A stretch of DNA of 64,000 nucleotides, taken from positions 8,122,001 to 8,186,000 of the forward strand of contig OZ176052.1 in assembly GCA_964247055.1 (NCBI GenBank). Direction: 5' to 3'. Positions 36,246-55,980 of the stretch are shown piece after piece. Position numbers and translations under genes: made by a program. Origin of the DNA: Paragordius varius. Lineage: Eukaryota; Nematomorpha. Numbering within the stretch: the stretch's first letter is position 1; every line of letters starts with the position of its first letter. The notes beneath the pieces were generated by a model. The model had not been told where the DNA came from. It saw only the letters and a list, made by a program, of their open reading frames with translations, and did not search any database.

Positions 36246-39200
36246 TTATTTTTTTTCGACTCTAGGAATGTAGGAATTAACTTTTGCCATTTCATGATTA
36301 TTAGGTTTAATTGGCGATCTTTTGGATCGAATTTTTGTTGGAACACTAGAAATAGTACATCTGCCCAGTTTAAAGCGTTGAAAATTGGAGTTATTGATTG
36401 ATTGTATTTTTGAGGGTTGTTGCGTTATAAGTTGAGGACTTGAAACAATCGATGTTTTTGCTTTTGAGTTTACGGAAAAAAATAACTTCTTAAGTCCGTT
36501 ATTTGATGACGATGATCTTTCAGCACAGCTATTAGGAACAAAATAATTTTTTGGATTTAGGGTACTTTCCATCTTAGTAAAAGTTCGTTGTTTGACTAGA
36601 GTCGTGGGAAAAACCATTTCATTCCCACTTTCAACAGAATTCTTAAATAACGTATCTCCTTTATCTTGTTTAATTTCATCTAACGTTTGGGTGTGGGCAT
36701 TAAAACTATTAAAAGTTGGTTTAGGCATTCGATAGGTATCAAAAGTTCGAATAGGTGAATTATTCATTGAAGAAAAATTTGATGTATTAATTAATTCATT
36801 GGATACTAAAGAAAGTCTTTCATTCCCAATAAATTTTTTGGATGAGACCATGAAAAGCGAATCTTTAGATGTTGTGAAGGATGCACAACTAGAGCTTGGC
36901 ATGCTAGAAACAAGAAAATCTGTCCCTGCATTTTTAAGCGAGTTCAATGGTCTTGTATTAGTGGCACCCAGTGTCGTTGTAATTATTTCTCCTACATTAG
37001 TGTTCATCGTTTGCATCGAAGGTCTAAGAGGTGACTTGATATGCAAAAGAGATGAATGTGACATATGGTCTGAATCTGATATCAAATCTAACGTTTCAGT
37101 TTCAATTCCAATAAATTTATCTGAAACCAAGGAGCCAAACATAGAACCAGCTAACTCATTTTGAGGCTTATCTCTTGCTAAATTATGGTTTTGAGGAAAT
37201 TCCACATGATTAGTTTCGGTCGTTGTATCATTAGATAAAACCGTTGTTAGCATATGCATATTAGATTGAGGATCTACATTAGTCGGCATTGCCGATTGAA
37301 TACATTGATCAAGAATATCCTTGTCGAGTGGAGATGGATCAGAAGTTAGAGATTCCTGACTACCGGATCTAGTAATTGGAAGATTTGATTGATTAGTTTC
37401 ATAGTTTTGACTATTAATATCATGCGTTTCCTCAGCAATCCTTTGCCCATCATCATTAAAATTTATGAGTGGACTTAATGCTTCGAACGAAGTCTGTTTC
37501 GAAAAAATTAAGGGTGTATTTTCAATATTAAAAACTTTGCAGGAGTCATCATTTAACATGGGTAATGGTTCCATCAATGTCGACTGATCATTATTTTGTT
37601 TTTCATTCGTTGGGATTTTATTGTCAGTGACCGAAATAAAGGATCGTATCAAATGCTGAGGTGCTATAAAAAATTCATCCTCCAATTCATCGTGTTTGAA
37701 TTTATTCGTATTGATATCATTACCGCTATTATTACAGTTATCGTTATAATAGGTGCTAGAAGCTTTATTATACTCGTTTGTATTAAAAGATATTATATTG
37801 CAGTCCGTTTTATCTGTATTAACAGAAAGTAATGATGAATGCTTCGAAAAAACCGCCGGTGTACCCTCTATCTGATATATCTTAACATATTCTTGATTGG
37901 AGTCATTTATATTTGCCAATTTTTCACAAAAATTTAAATCACTTTTAGGTAATGTTGTGCTAGTTTGCGCGCTTTTGGGAACGTTTTGAAAATTGGTTGG
38001 AGAATTGCAACGAGATCCATGGTACGGTGTATCTTCTGTGGCAAAACGTGTAACAGCATCTGCGGATGATGGTTGGTAATATGTTGAAGAATCTTTTTGC
38101 CTCTCTACTAAATAAAAAGAAAGTAAAAAAATATGTTAATATATAGAAGTAATTAAAGGAATAAAATTATGGTAACTAAAAAGATTTGATATTAAATACT
38201 TATGCCATTATTTTACCTTGTTCAACATTAATTTTATCTAAGGAAACATTGAATGGCGTTCCTTCCGTGGCAAATGATTGAATGTTATCTTGGTAACAAA
38301 CAAAATTAACGTTAGTTGATTCAGTTTTTTCCACATTTTGTGCATCAAAAGCATTAACTTCTCCCAAATTTTCCGAGCGGGATATAGGCAAAGATAAATT
38401 TAAATTAGAATCTCTTTGTGTCAAAGATCCTAAAATAAGAAAAAAAGTTATTATATACTAATAGTATTTATTTTTTTTTCGTTGTTAAGTTATAACCTTC
38501 ATTAAGCTGTGCCGATTCGTGAGGATCTTGTAAATGGCTTAAACTACTGTATTGAGTGGAAAAAACTCCAGGTGTGTTTTCTGTGGCAAAATATTTAAGG
38601 GAATTCATATCGGTCGTCGTCATATCAAATGTTGTTTTTTCACACATTTCATCATATTCATTAGTTTTGTTGCTTACTAAAAGGCGTCCTTCTACAAGGG
38701 ATGACTCAAAGCAGGCCTGTTTAGAAACAAGGGAATTATTATCACTTTCAAAAATGGTTTCCTTGCCAGGAATTTTTGGGTTTGATAATAATTTTATAGG
38801 AGGTGGTGAAGGACACGAACTTGGAATCAGGCTTTCTCTAACGGGCGATAAATTATGTAATTCTGTTTCCGAAATTTCAGAGGATACATCATAATTTACT
38901 TTATTGAACTTTTGACCGTAACCTATGCAAAAAATTATCTAGATTAAAGGGCAAAAGGTAAATTTAGTGATAAGTATTTGACAGAAGCGTTACCACCTAA
39001 TAATAATAATAATAATATAACCCAATAAAATTAGGCATTTTTAACATATTCTAATTGATGAAATATATGGTAAAGTTTAAAATATAATTTAATTTAGAAA
39101 TTGAATACCTTCACATATTAAAGATTCGCAACTGCCCCCAGCAAAATCGTCAGCATCTTCATTGTTAGTGGATAGTGAAGAGATAGTACTTTGTCGGGAA

Positions 39201-42200
39201 AAAATTATGGGCGTTTCCATTACAGAACCATAAATAGTTGTTGCATTTGACATTTTACCATTAGTTATAGGATTGGTATTGCTATCATTATTTGGATATT
39301 GTTCACATATAGTTATGGGTGATGATAAGTCGCACATTTCTGACTTTGGTGCGCAAGTGGGTTTCTTAACCTGCATAGTGTTTTTAAATAAAAATATTAT
39401 ATTCCTCAATTATAATCTATATATTTATAAAAATGGAAAATGCTGGCTTTGTGATCTGGTACAGGAAAACCGGTAGACCCATTCAAATCCAAACATCGAA
39501 AAAATATAATCATTAATGAATGCCCCGACAATAGCTTCGCCCTTTTTTGAAATAGGCCCCCAGTTCGGGCCCACCCCGTGTGAAAAACGGTTTTTTTTTG
39601 AAAACAGAAGTCCACAAAAATGTGTCTTTGAGACAATTTTCTGGAGAACGTGTTGGTCCATTCTATTTCAAATATGATTTTTATTTAGTTATTTTCGATT
39701 GCGCCAAACATAGTCGAGTCACTTTTTTGATTTAGGCCCTCTTTTTACCCGCTCCCCCCGTAAAATGCCACCTTTTTCATAAAACAAAGTCCACAAAAAT
39801 ATTTTTTTAAATCTCTTTTTCGACCAAGACATGAGACCGTAAAAATTCATTATGGATTCCACGTATTCCCTGTTAAAAGGCAAAAATTTTAGCCAAGCGT
39901 TTCTTTGTTGATAGCTGCTGGGTAAGGAGCTACCCGCGAAAAACTGATTTCTCATGTAACTTTGTGATCTGTTTCCGGAAAACCGGTGAACCCATTCAAA
40001 TCCAAATATCAAAAAAATATAATCATTAATAAATGCCCCGACAATAGCTTCGCCCTTTTTTGGAATTAGGTCCCCAGTTCGGGCCTACCCCGTGTGAAAA
40101 ATGGGTAAGTCAATTTTTTGGAGAACGTGTTAGACCATTCAATTTCAAATATGATTTTTGTTTACTTATTTTTGATCGCGCTGAACATAGTAGACTCACT
40201 TTTTTGATTTAGGCCCTCTTTTTACCCGCTCCCCCTGTAAAATGCCATTTTTTCAAAAAACAAAGTCCACAAAAATAATTTTTTAAATCTATTTTTCCCC
40301 CAAGTAAACAATAAATTAGTATGAATGCACCGTTTTAAGATTCCTATGAGATCATAGCTATTAAATAATTTTTCAAAATAATCCACATATGTAGATCATT
40401 TTACTGTCCCTTTTTTCAAATAACCCCCCCCCCCCCAGAAGTCCGAAGGACTCCTCGGGCTACGCTAGTAATATTAATAAAATGTTAGATTAAATAAAAA
40501 TGTTAAAAACATATGCCAGTAGTAAAAAATTTAAAAAAAGTTGATATTTTAAATATTTAATCGTTTAGATTTTAATAGGGTTTCAAAAAAGTTTCAAATC
40601 CAAAAAAAATTTATATCCCGTTAAAATATATACCTCGTCAGTTTGGATCAATGTTTTATGATACAGGTAGAGATGATTTAAACTCATGGTTGAGTAATGA
40701 ACTAAAGCAGTATGCCTCGATTTAACCAATTTTGTAAGTAGCCAAGCAACGCCGCTGGTATAAAAACATTCATGTAACATCTTACACCAATTTTCCATTT
40801 TTTGTGGAGAAATTTGTAAAAACTTTTTTGCATCAAAATCTAAATTGTTTGGCGCATCAAACAATGTAGAATTAAGTGCGAAGAAAGTGTGGGAACATAT
40901 GTATAGCACAAGACTGGACATCAAAACAGCGCATAAATTTCCACTTTGTAATTGACGATATAATTGGTCAAACAGGTCATGCAATTCTATATCACAAAAT
41001 TGAAAGATATCACATGAATCCGTTTCAATTTTACCATCAATGATGGGATTTGTCTTAAGGTTATTGTCAGGTATGGCATCTTCTTGTTTACAGCTCATAA
41101 ACTTTTGCAAAAGAATTGCATTATTTGTTATTAGCGGGGTAAGCTTTTGCCAAAAAACAAGTGTGGTATGCATGAGCTTATTTCCACAATTTGGATATAG
41201 GGATATGACAATAGATTTTTTGATTAATTTATGGCCATCGTGAGAATTAATAAAAGTATTATGAAAGGTGTGATCAACCATGAGGTTTTGTAATATTTTT
41301 AATGTTGTTATAAATAAGGTATTGTCGGAATGATGGGATAAACTCTAATTTCATCAAATAAAAATATCCGTTTTAGGGTTAGCATTATAGGTTATAAACA
41401 TTACACTAAGCAGCAAATTTATCTGACAATTGAGTTTGCATTCCCGGATATTTATATCATTTTAACAGTAAATCTGAATAAAAAATTATGATACTTCCTA
41501 AGAACTTTTTATAATTTGATTTTTTATAATGCGCCCTCTTTTTCAAAATTTCTCTAAAAATATTTTTCTTTCAAAAATGCCCATTTGTTACATAACACTC
41601 TAAAGAGTAATAAAAACTCTATAAAATGCATATGATATGTTTCATCGATAGTTAATGTTGGAGATAGGGAGCGAAACACTCGCGAAGCGAGATCGTTTTT
41701 GTCAATAAATATATTTTTGAAACTAATGTAAGAAATAGCTCGTTACAAAAATGTTTCCTTGATTAAACACTAATTTATTGCTTTCATGTCATTTAAAAAC
41801 AGCCATTAATTTTTTAAAAATTACACTCTCATCAATATTAATTATTTTTAGGCTTATAATTTTAAAATTCCAAACACTACGAATAAAGTCTTAATCTTTT
41901 ATAACCTTTATGTAATAAATTTGCAGTTATACTTATGCATTTTGGGTAAAATAATTATAACAATTATTTTTATTGAAAAAGCAAACTAAAAGCTTTTTCA
42001 AAAATTTAAATTTTATACTAATGTAACACTAATTATTAAATTAAAAAAATTTATATGATTTTTGATCAGTTCGTCTGAGAAAATCTTTGACTAGTTTTAC
42101 CATTCGAAAGATTCAGTCCTTTGCGCTCCTTCGAATGTTTAAATAGATGGCTATATATCTTAATCTTTTAAATTTAAGAATTTTCAGTTTAATGTTAAAT

Positions 42201-44355
42201 CGGGGCCAATAATTTACAAACCTTAATAAATAAATCTTACGTGTAAACCAATTTTTTTTTAGATATCCAGGTACTTTGATGAGATAATTTTAAATTTACG
42301 AAAATGGCACTCTAAAAAAGTCAAAATTTGTTGTTTAACTTTATATTTTAATTATATTAATTAAAAATATGGCTAAATATAAAAAGCAAACACCTCTTTA
42401 AATGTATAAATTAAATTGCAATAAGCAATTAATTTTCTCATGTAATGAATAAGTAAAATACATTTCAAATTTATGAATCGATATGTAAAAAACCTCATTT
42501 GAAAAATTTTCTTTGCAGTTTTGCTTGGTAAAGGATACTAAACGAGGTATTAAATTTATCTTTGGAGATAACATGATCAAGTAAGTAGTTTGACTCAAAC
42601 GGACACTAGTCAAGTAAAATAATAGCACAAGGGATGCCTATTGCAAATATTAATTAAATGTATTTAGTTATAAAATTACTTTATGAATATATAATTTGAT
42701 CAAAACTTAAATTTTTCCATCAATGATAATTTTGGTAATAAAACTATAGCGATTTTGATTATAAATAAAAAATAATAATTTAACGGAGAGATAATGCACA
42801 TGTAATTGCTCAAAAACTGTGTCAAAAAAGGGGACGAACAATAAAAAAACTTAATTTAGGACAACTATAAGAAATAAATGGTTGTGGGCAAAAAAAGTTT
42901 TTGGCTTTTTTTAATAGTTTAATAAAAATATTTTTTTACTTTGATTGCCCATATATTTTTTTGCGAACATTAAAAATAACATTATCAAAATATACTTTAT
43001 AAAAAATTTTTTGAGGCATCGATAGTGTCAAAAGTGACAAATCTATAATTTAATACCATGAGGCCACATTTTATATACCAATTTCTTTTTTATTCTATTT
43101 CACCATATAACACAGGAGTGTCCAACACAAATGATTTCGCGGGCCGCATTCGCGATATATACCATCAATACAATTTTATAGATTTCAAACATAATGCGGT
43201 GTACAGTCCAATTTTTACTTGTTCATTGCCAAAATTTGGAAAAATTATTCACAAAATATGTTGAAGAGTATCAATTCTACTTAAATTTCTTATAATTGTG
43301 CAATTAAAATTTCTCGCGGGCTGCATAAATATTGGTCGCACGCTTTCCTAGACTTTATGTGCGGCTCTCGAAAATTTTTGAAGTCCATAAAATGGAAAGT
43401 ATGCTTACTAAATCTTAATAAAATAATATTTCTTTTACAATTTTCCTAAATGAATTTATCTACAGGAGGTATAAATCGCTATATTGTGTTTGGCTTATCT
43501 GTTAAATCGAACATATAATTTATAAATGCCCATATATATTCCGATTGCGCCCGCCAGATAGTCTAAACTGCGGCCCTCAAAGCCATTTGTGTGATACATC
43601 CCTGTAAAAATTAGGTTATGAGAGACCAATGAATTAAATACTATTTAAATAATAATTGGTCACCTCTGATAATTTTTTACGCAATGATTCACATAAATTT
43701 AAGAGTGTGATCAACGTTTCTTCAACAAGTAGAGACTCACATAAATCGATAATATTTGGAGGAGAATCATCAAGATAATGTTTTATCAAATCGGTTAAAA
43801 TGTAGCAAATTGTTAATTGAAATTGAAGAACAGTGCTTTCGTACTGTGTTTCGCACTTCCAATAGTTAGATAAATTGATAATGATTGGTAATAATAAGTA
43901 TAAGCCTAGAAATAATGTATGTTTAACCATTGTCGGAAATAAAATTATAATGATTGCTATTAATTTTTGATAAATTCGATAATTCATTTAATATTTCATA
44001 AACATTAATAATCTCCGAGGTATTCAGACATTTTTTATATAGTGATTTATATTTTTCTAAAATAGTTTTTTCGGCAGGTGAAACTGAGAGGTTAATTAAT
44101 TGTTCTAATCTTTTTAAAATCTCATGATCTCTTTTTAAATGCTCCGCACTTTGAATTAGTGAACCTAATAATTATCCTTTTAATACTTTTAAGATGACCT
44201 TTTAGCGTGTAATCATAAGGTATTTTTTTATGTATACCAAATTCTTTGGTCTTGATTTGAAGATTTACGACCATATGGAACCTATCCTGAGAGTTTTCAT
44301 CAAATGGCTTATAACAATTTATTAGATCTTGGGTTCTTGCAATCACAATTATAAA
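36246..44355 (-). CDS. APC: Adenomatous polyposis coli (APC) homologue, 5' end not found
   Basis: Wnt pathway scaffold that binds beta-catenin and Axin. Visible exons (- strand): about 44355-44187, 44164-43928, 43905-43664, 41344-40634, 39370-39109, 38922-38497, 38429-38217 and 38107-36246, all in consistent phase (about 1370 aa). Six 20-residue-repeat cores are seen: VMETPIIFSRQSTISSLS, FATENTPGVFSTQYSSLSHL, FATEGTPFNVS, FATEDTPYHGS, IEGTPAVFSKHSSLLS and IENTPLIFSKQTSFEALS. An Axin-binding SAMP motif follows (DILDQCIQSAMP). The C-terminus is basic and ends in SYIPRVEKK, an EB1-type SxIP motif. The alpha-helical upstream part is divergent; SGVAWLLTKLVKSRH aligns with the last armadillo repeat. 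Two introns are 22 bp. Intron 39371-40633 holds a Helitron. Upstream exons are missing or unrecognised. Confidence 0.85.
39416..40468 (+). mobile_element. Non-autonomous Helitron, copy 4, both ends present
   Basis: Begins TCTATATATTTATAAAAATGG after A and ends with hairpin AGTCC-GAA-GGACT, then ...GGGCTACGCTAG, followed by T. This is a textbook A|T insertion with a CTRR end. It is 1053 bp and includes an internal duplication of the 5' part (39958-40110 repeats 39448-39590). It sits within an APC intron on the opposite strand, 46 bp from the 3' acceptor side. Confidence 0.85.
41345..43112 (-). other. APC intron, AT-rich part
   Basis: Part of the 2.3-kb intron 41345-43663. No recognised repeat other than scattered short A/T phrases, and no coding signal. 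Confidence 0.4.
43113..43604. mobile_element. hAT-like MITE
   Basis: A 492-bp element with ends CAGGAGTGTCCAACACAAAT and the complement of CAGGGATGTATCACACAAAT; both ends also carry GGGCCGCA just inside. CAGG(G)GTGTCC ends are typical of hAT MITEs. The 8-bp flanks no longer match. It lies in the APC intron. Confidence 0.65.
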
Positions 44356-44569
44356 TAATACAGTTTATAGAATAATGGTTGTTATAAACATGAATCTTTC
44401 AAGCGTTTTCTATTGAAAAAGCTTATAATTGTAAACCTCATCATCTTATCCTAGCCGTCACTGGTATTAAAAATATATACACACTCTCCAAAATCAGTAT
44501 AAAATAATAACCTGATAAATATATAAATTGATAAGAAAAAATATCAGGATTATCATGATGGTTTTAGTT

Positions 44570-47500
44570 TTGGCCCTTACGAGTTATTAACACTTCGATT
44601 CAAATTGGGGTATCTAAATACCCCAGACTAAATTTAAGTTAGTATTTTTAAAAAAACTAATGAAGGAAACGGTCCCAATTTAAATTAATGCTTCTACCCT
44701 AATAAAATTATATAAATATGGCAAAATATCCAAAAAAAATTTTGTTTTGAAAAAAAAGTTCCGTGTCAAACTACTTCGACTCCATTTAAATTTACAAAAT
44801 TTTTGCAAAATATCATCTTCATTAAAAACTTGGATACAACACATTCATCTTAGCCCTTCGATTCAAATTGGGGTAGTTAAATACCCCAGGCATGTTTAAA
44901 ATTAAATTCCTAAAAAATATGGAATGAATCAAAACCATGGCAAAATTTTGCACTTATATAATATTAATAAACCAAAATATGTAAAAAAATTTATTTAAAA
45001 ATACTTGATATTACTTATTTTAAACTAAAACCAAAAGGTAAAAATTTGATCAACGTGACATGTGTGCAATGATAAAATTAAAAAATAATACAAAATAAAC
45101 CGCTTTTTCTATTTCTATCAATGTTTGATATAATTTAACACTTCGATTCAAATTGGAGTGTCTAAATACCCTAGACTAAATTTAAATTAAATTTTTTAAA
45201 AAACTACTGGAGGAAACGGTCCCAATTTACATTTATGCTTCTATCCTGATAAATATTATATAAATATGCTAAAATATCTTGATAAAATTTTGTTTTGAAA
45301 AAAAAATTCCATCTCAAACTACTTCGACGCCATTTTTATTTTACAAAAATTTTGCAAAATATCGTCTTCATTTAATTTTAAGGGTAAAACTAAAGCTTAG
45401 TTTTTATATAAATTACATTTAACATTGACAGAAATAGAAAAAGCGGTTTATTTTGTATTATTTTTTAATTTTACAATTTGACACATGTCACGTGGACTAA
45501 ATTTTAACCTTTCAGTTTTACCTCAAAATAAGTAATATCAAGTATTTTTGAATATAAATTTTTTATATATTTCGGTTTATTAATGTTATATGGGTGCAAA
45601 ATTTTGCCATGGTTTCGAATACTTACATATTTTTAGAAAGTTTATTTTTAAACAGGCTTGGGGTATTGAATCGAAGGACTAAAATGAATGTGTTGTATCC
45701 AAGTGTTAAAGAAAGTTATTTAAACATTTGTGGTAAGTATTCCATCTCAGAAAATGGCACAATTTGCGCAGATTTAAATAAATTTTTTAAAAAAGCTAGA
45801 GGCTTCATTTCAAAAAATATCACTAAATTAAATCAAAACTATATATAAAAAGCAAAGAAAAATTTTCAGTAAATTAGATGTAAACCCCGAAAGCCCCAAA
45901 TGTTTTAAAATAAGTTCTCTTAGAAAATAGAAAATGCCTAGATTGAGCGATAAAAACTTTTAATATATACTAAATTTTGATATCAAATGAATTTATGTTA
46001 AAAATAATACCTATTTATTTTAATATTTTTAGCAAAAATTTTTGAAGCCTAGTTTTTATTATTTCTGGGTATGATGAAAACTTTATATATATATATATAT
46101 ATATATACATATATGTTTTAGGAAAAAAACATTTTCTTCATAATTAGATGTTAAAACTGCAGAAATTAGATTTATAAATTTGTCCAAAAGATTATGATAA
46201 ATATAAATTGTGTTTTTACACAAAATTTAACAATATTTTAGGAGAAATGACTATTTAATTAAAAATTATGAAGCGATAGAAATTTTTAGCAGCATAAATA
46301 AAATTTTTTTACAATGTCTTAAAGTGTTTGTATACCGTTACCATACCTCAAACTAGTATGATGTCCGCTTTAACAAAATTTTCCTAATAATTAAATTTTT
46401 GAAATATTTTAAGTTGATATTAAACTTTAACATATTTGAAAATTTCCATCTCACAATTTTTAATGGGCCAAAAAATTTGTTACTTTCAGCGCATATATCG
46501 AAAAATTGAAATTTTAACACTCCATTACTTTTTGAGTTTTTTTCCGAAAACAATTCGAAATTTGAATATTTTACATAATATTTATGGTATTAAGCCAAAT
46601 TTAAAAATATGCTTTCTTTAGCCTTTTAGATGGATTATTATACAAAAAATACTTTATTGCCGCCATTTTTCCATAATTTTATTTTGAATCGCCAATGCAA
46701 CAAGCAAATAAATGTATATTATTGTTAGAAAATGTAAATAATTAACTTTGAGAAGCTTTCAGGCCTCATTTTGCCAGCTAAAACTGGATAACATTTCGTA
46801 ATTGTGTTTTGGAGCTGTCTCAAAGATTCTAGAAGGCACACTGTAACAAAATATAAGTTTTTATTAATTTATACAACAAGGTTAAGTAATTATTTATCTT
46901 AAATTAAAAAAAAAACTATACTATATTTACAAAATTGAGTAAATATACCTGTATGTAAACTAGGAAGAATGAAAAGGTATTGAAGTGTAAATAATATTGT
47001 TGAACATTTTATATATAGAAATCAACATATTTCAGTGAGGATTTTTGGAATGAAGTTGGCTTTTACTAATATATTTTATTTAAAAAAATATGAGCAAATT
47101 TTCCCATTTTGTGATATGGAGCAATCACCACAAAACTGTAAATAACTTTTCCTAAATTTTGTAAATCAAAAGGCACCGTGATAGTCTTGTTAGATTTTCC
47201 TATATATATTTTATTTTTTGTAACACTGATTTCGGATACAGTGTAGGTTACAAAACATTTCCAAAGATACAAAAAATTAAAAATGTAACAAATTGTTTAA
47301 AAAAATTACCGTATTTTATTTATATTTATAATTCTTAAGATCTAAAAACATATTTATTCCAAAAAACTTAAACAAAATAAAAATTTGAGGCTTTTTACAA
47401 CCTATGGGACCATAGATAGATAATACATAATTTTTATCGCATAACGGGAAAAGTATTTTGCACTTTTTATGATATCAATGGTTAACTCGCAAATTGGGGG

Positions 47501-48560
47501 CATCTAAATACCCCCGAAAATATTTAAGTTGATATTTTTAAATATTACTGAAAGAAACGGTCCCAATTTAAGGTTATGCTTTCCAAATTGTATAAATAAG
47601 TCGAAATTCTTAAAAATATTTAATTTTGAAAAAATTTATATCAAACTAGTTCGGCGTCATATTTATTTTGCAATATATTTGCAAAATATCGTGTTTAATT
47701 TATTTTTACACTTGGAAACAACACATTCATTTTAGTCCTTCGATTCATATTGGGGTAGTTAAACACCCCAGGCCTGTTTAAAATTAAATTTAAAAAAATA
47801 TGGAAGGAATCAAAACCATGGCAAAATCTTGAACATATAGACATTAATAAACCAAAATATATGAAAAACTTTATTCAAAAATACTTGATATTACTTATAT
47901 TAAGCTAAAACCCGAAAGGTAAAAATTTAGTCAAAGTTATGCGTGCAATGGTAAAATTGAAAAATAATACAAAATTAACAGCTTTTTCTATTTCATTCAA
48001 TGTTGATGTAATTTAAATATAAAAAATTAGCATTAATTTTACCCTTAAAATTAAATAAAGACAATATTTTGCAAAAATTTTGAAAAATAAAAATGGCGTC
48101 GAAGTAGTTTGACATGGAAGTTTTTTTTTCAAAACAAAATTTTCATTGGATATTTTGGCATATTTATAAAATTTTTATTAGGATAGAAGTAGATATTTAG
48201 ATACTTCAATTTGAATCGAAGTGTTAAAGCCAAGATTAAAGTTATTTTATAAAATCACATCTAACATTGATTGATACATAAAAAGTGGTTTATTTTGTAT
48301 TTTTTTTAATTAAACTTAGCTAATGCACACATGTTATGTTGAATAAATCCTTGTGGTTTTACCTTAAATAAGTAATATCAAGTATTTTTGACGGAACTTT
48401 ATTTATTTAGGTTCATTAATATCATACGAATGCAAAATTTTACCATGGTTTCAATTCATTCCATATTTTTTGAATTATTTCATTTTTAACAGGCCTGGGG
48501 TATTCAACTACTCCAATCTGAATCGAAGACTGAAATAATGTGTTGTATCCAAGTGTTCAA
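44570..48560. repeat. Composite repeat block (family X)
   Basis: About 4 kb of direct and inverted, diverged copies of a roughly 0.55-kb unit. Hallmarks are CTTCGATTCAAATTGGGGTA followed by a short arm and its complement (GGGGTA...TACCCC), GAGGAAACGGTCCCAATTTA-like phrases, CTTGGATACAACACATTCAT, and TGCAAAATATCRTCTT. Forward units begin near 44592, 45138 and 47480; reversed units run near 45540-45720 and 48170-48560. Family Y sequence lies between, at 46340-46990, with an (AT)n run near 46085-46108. No coding sequence was seen. Confidence 0.6.
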
Positions 48561-49147
48561 GCCGCAAATAAAAAATATGCCATTAAATAGCAAATTGACT
48601 GCAAAGAATATTCGCACTTAAATTATGAGATCACAATGACTCAAAATGTTTAGGTATTTCACTTTGTGGGGGTTACTACTTTATTTGGTTATACTGTAAT
48701 TAAAATGTTTGACCTATTTAGTCATCATTATTTAGTATTTTTTTATTTTTTATGTTATGGACAAGCTGGATGAGCTACTATTTCAAATTATTGATTTATT
48801 TTTGTATATATAGGGTCTTTATTTAATGGCGTAAATGAATGACTAGACAGCGTACCTATAATTAGGATATAAGAATACCATGATGCTTGTTATATCCGTT
48901 TATCTACATTAGTAAAATCTTTATCATCTATCGCCTTATAATGTATTAATTTCATCCCTACATAATAAGTATATTGTAATAAAGGGTAGTCCCTATATAT
49001 TTCTTTTTCATTCTAGAATGCTTCTCTATTTTAACTTCTAATTTATATCATAGTTAATTTGTTTCTTTTTTTACATCCATTCTGTTCTCATCAAATATCT
49101 TAGAAAAAAACCTTTAAAAATAGTATAAAAATTCATTAAAATCAACA
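48561..49147. promoter_or_regulatory. Presumed PABP promoter region
   Basis: AT-rich sequence between the repeat block and the PABP leader. No definite TATA box or initiator can be defended. It is listed because the gene's promoter must lie here unless there is a distant 5' exon. Confidence 0.3.
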
Positions 49148-55734
<6,587 letters not shown>

Positions 55735-55974
55735 ATATGTTCATCGATAAAATCAGTCATTTTTGCACCTTTTTTCCTTTAGTTTTTTTTGGTTATAATT
55801 GTGTTTTGATATGTTTTTTTTCATTAACCTTATTATAATTTTTGTTTCACGTTTTTATAATGTTATTTCGTTTTAATTACCTACTTTATTTCCTTCCATT
55901 CATTCATTGCAAATAATCTATTTTGACCCTTTACGCCAATTTGACAAATTATTTTAATTCATCCCTCTTAATTC

Positions 55975-55980
55975 AATAAA
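55975..55980 (+). terminator. Poly(A) signal of PABP
   Basis: AATAAA 241 bases after the PABP stop codon; the 3' UTR between is T-rich and has no other obvious signal. Confidence 0.6.

Noticed and set aside
36799-37164. 121-codon + strand frame (also 37596, 38556, 41040)
   Set aside because: Antisense shadows of APC exons.
41640-41710. Short GC phrase GCGAAACACTCGCGAAGCGA as a regulatory hairpin
   Set aside because: Too short a stem and no second copy or context to support it.
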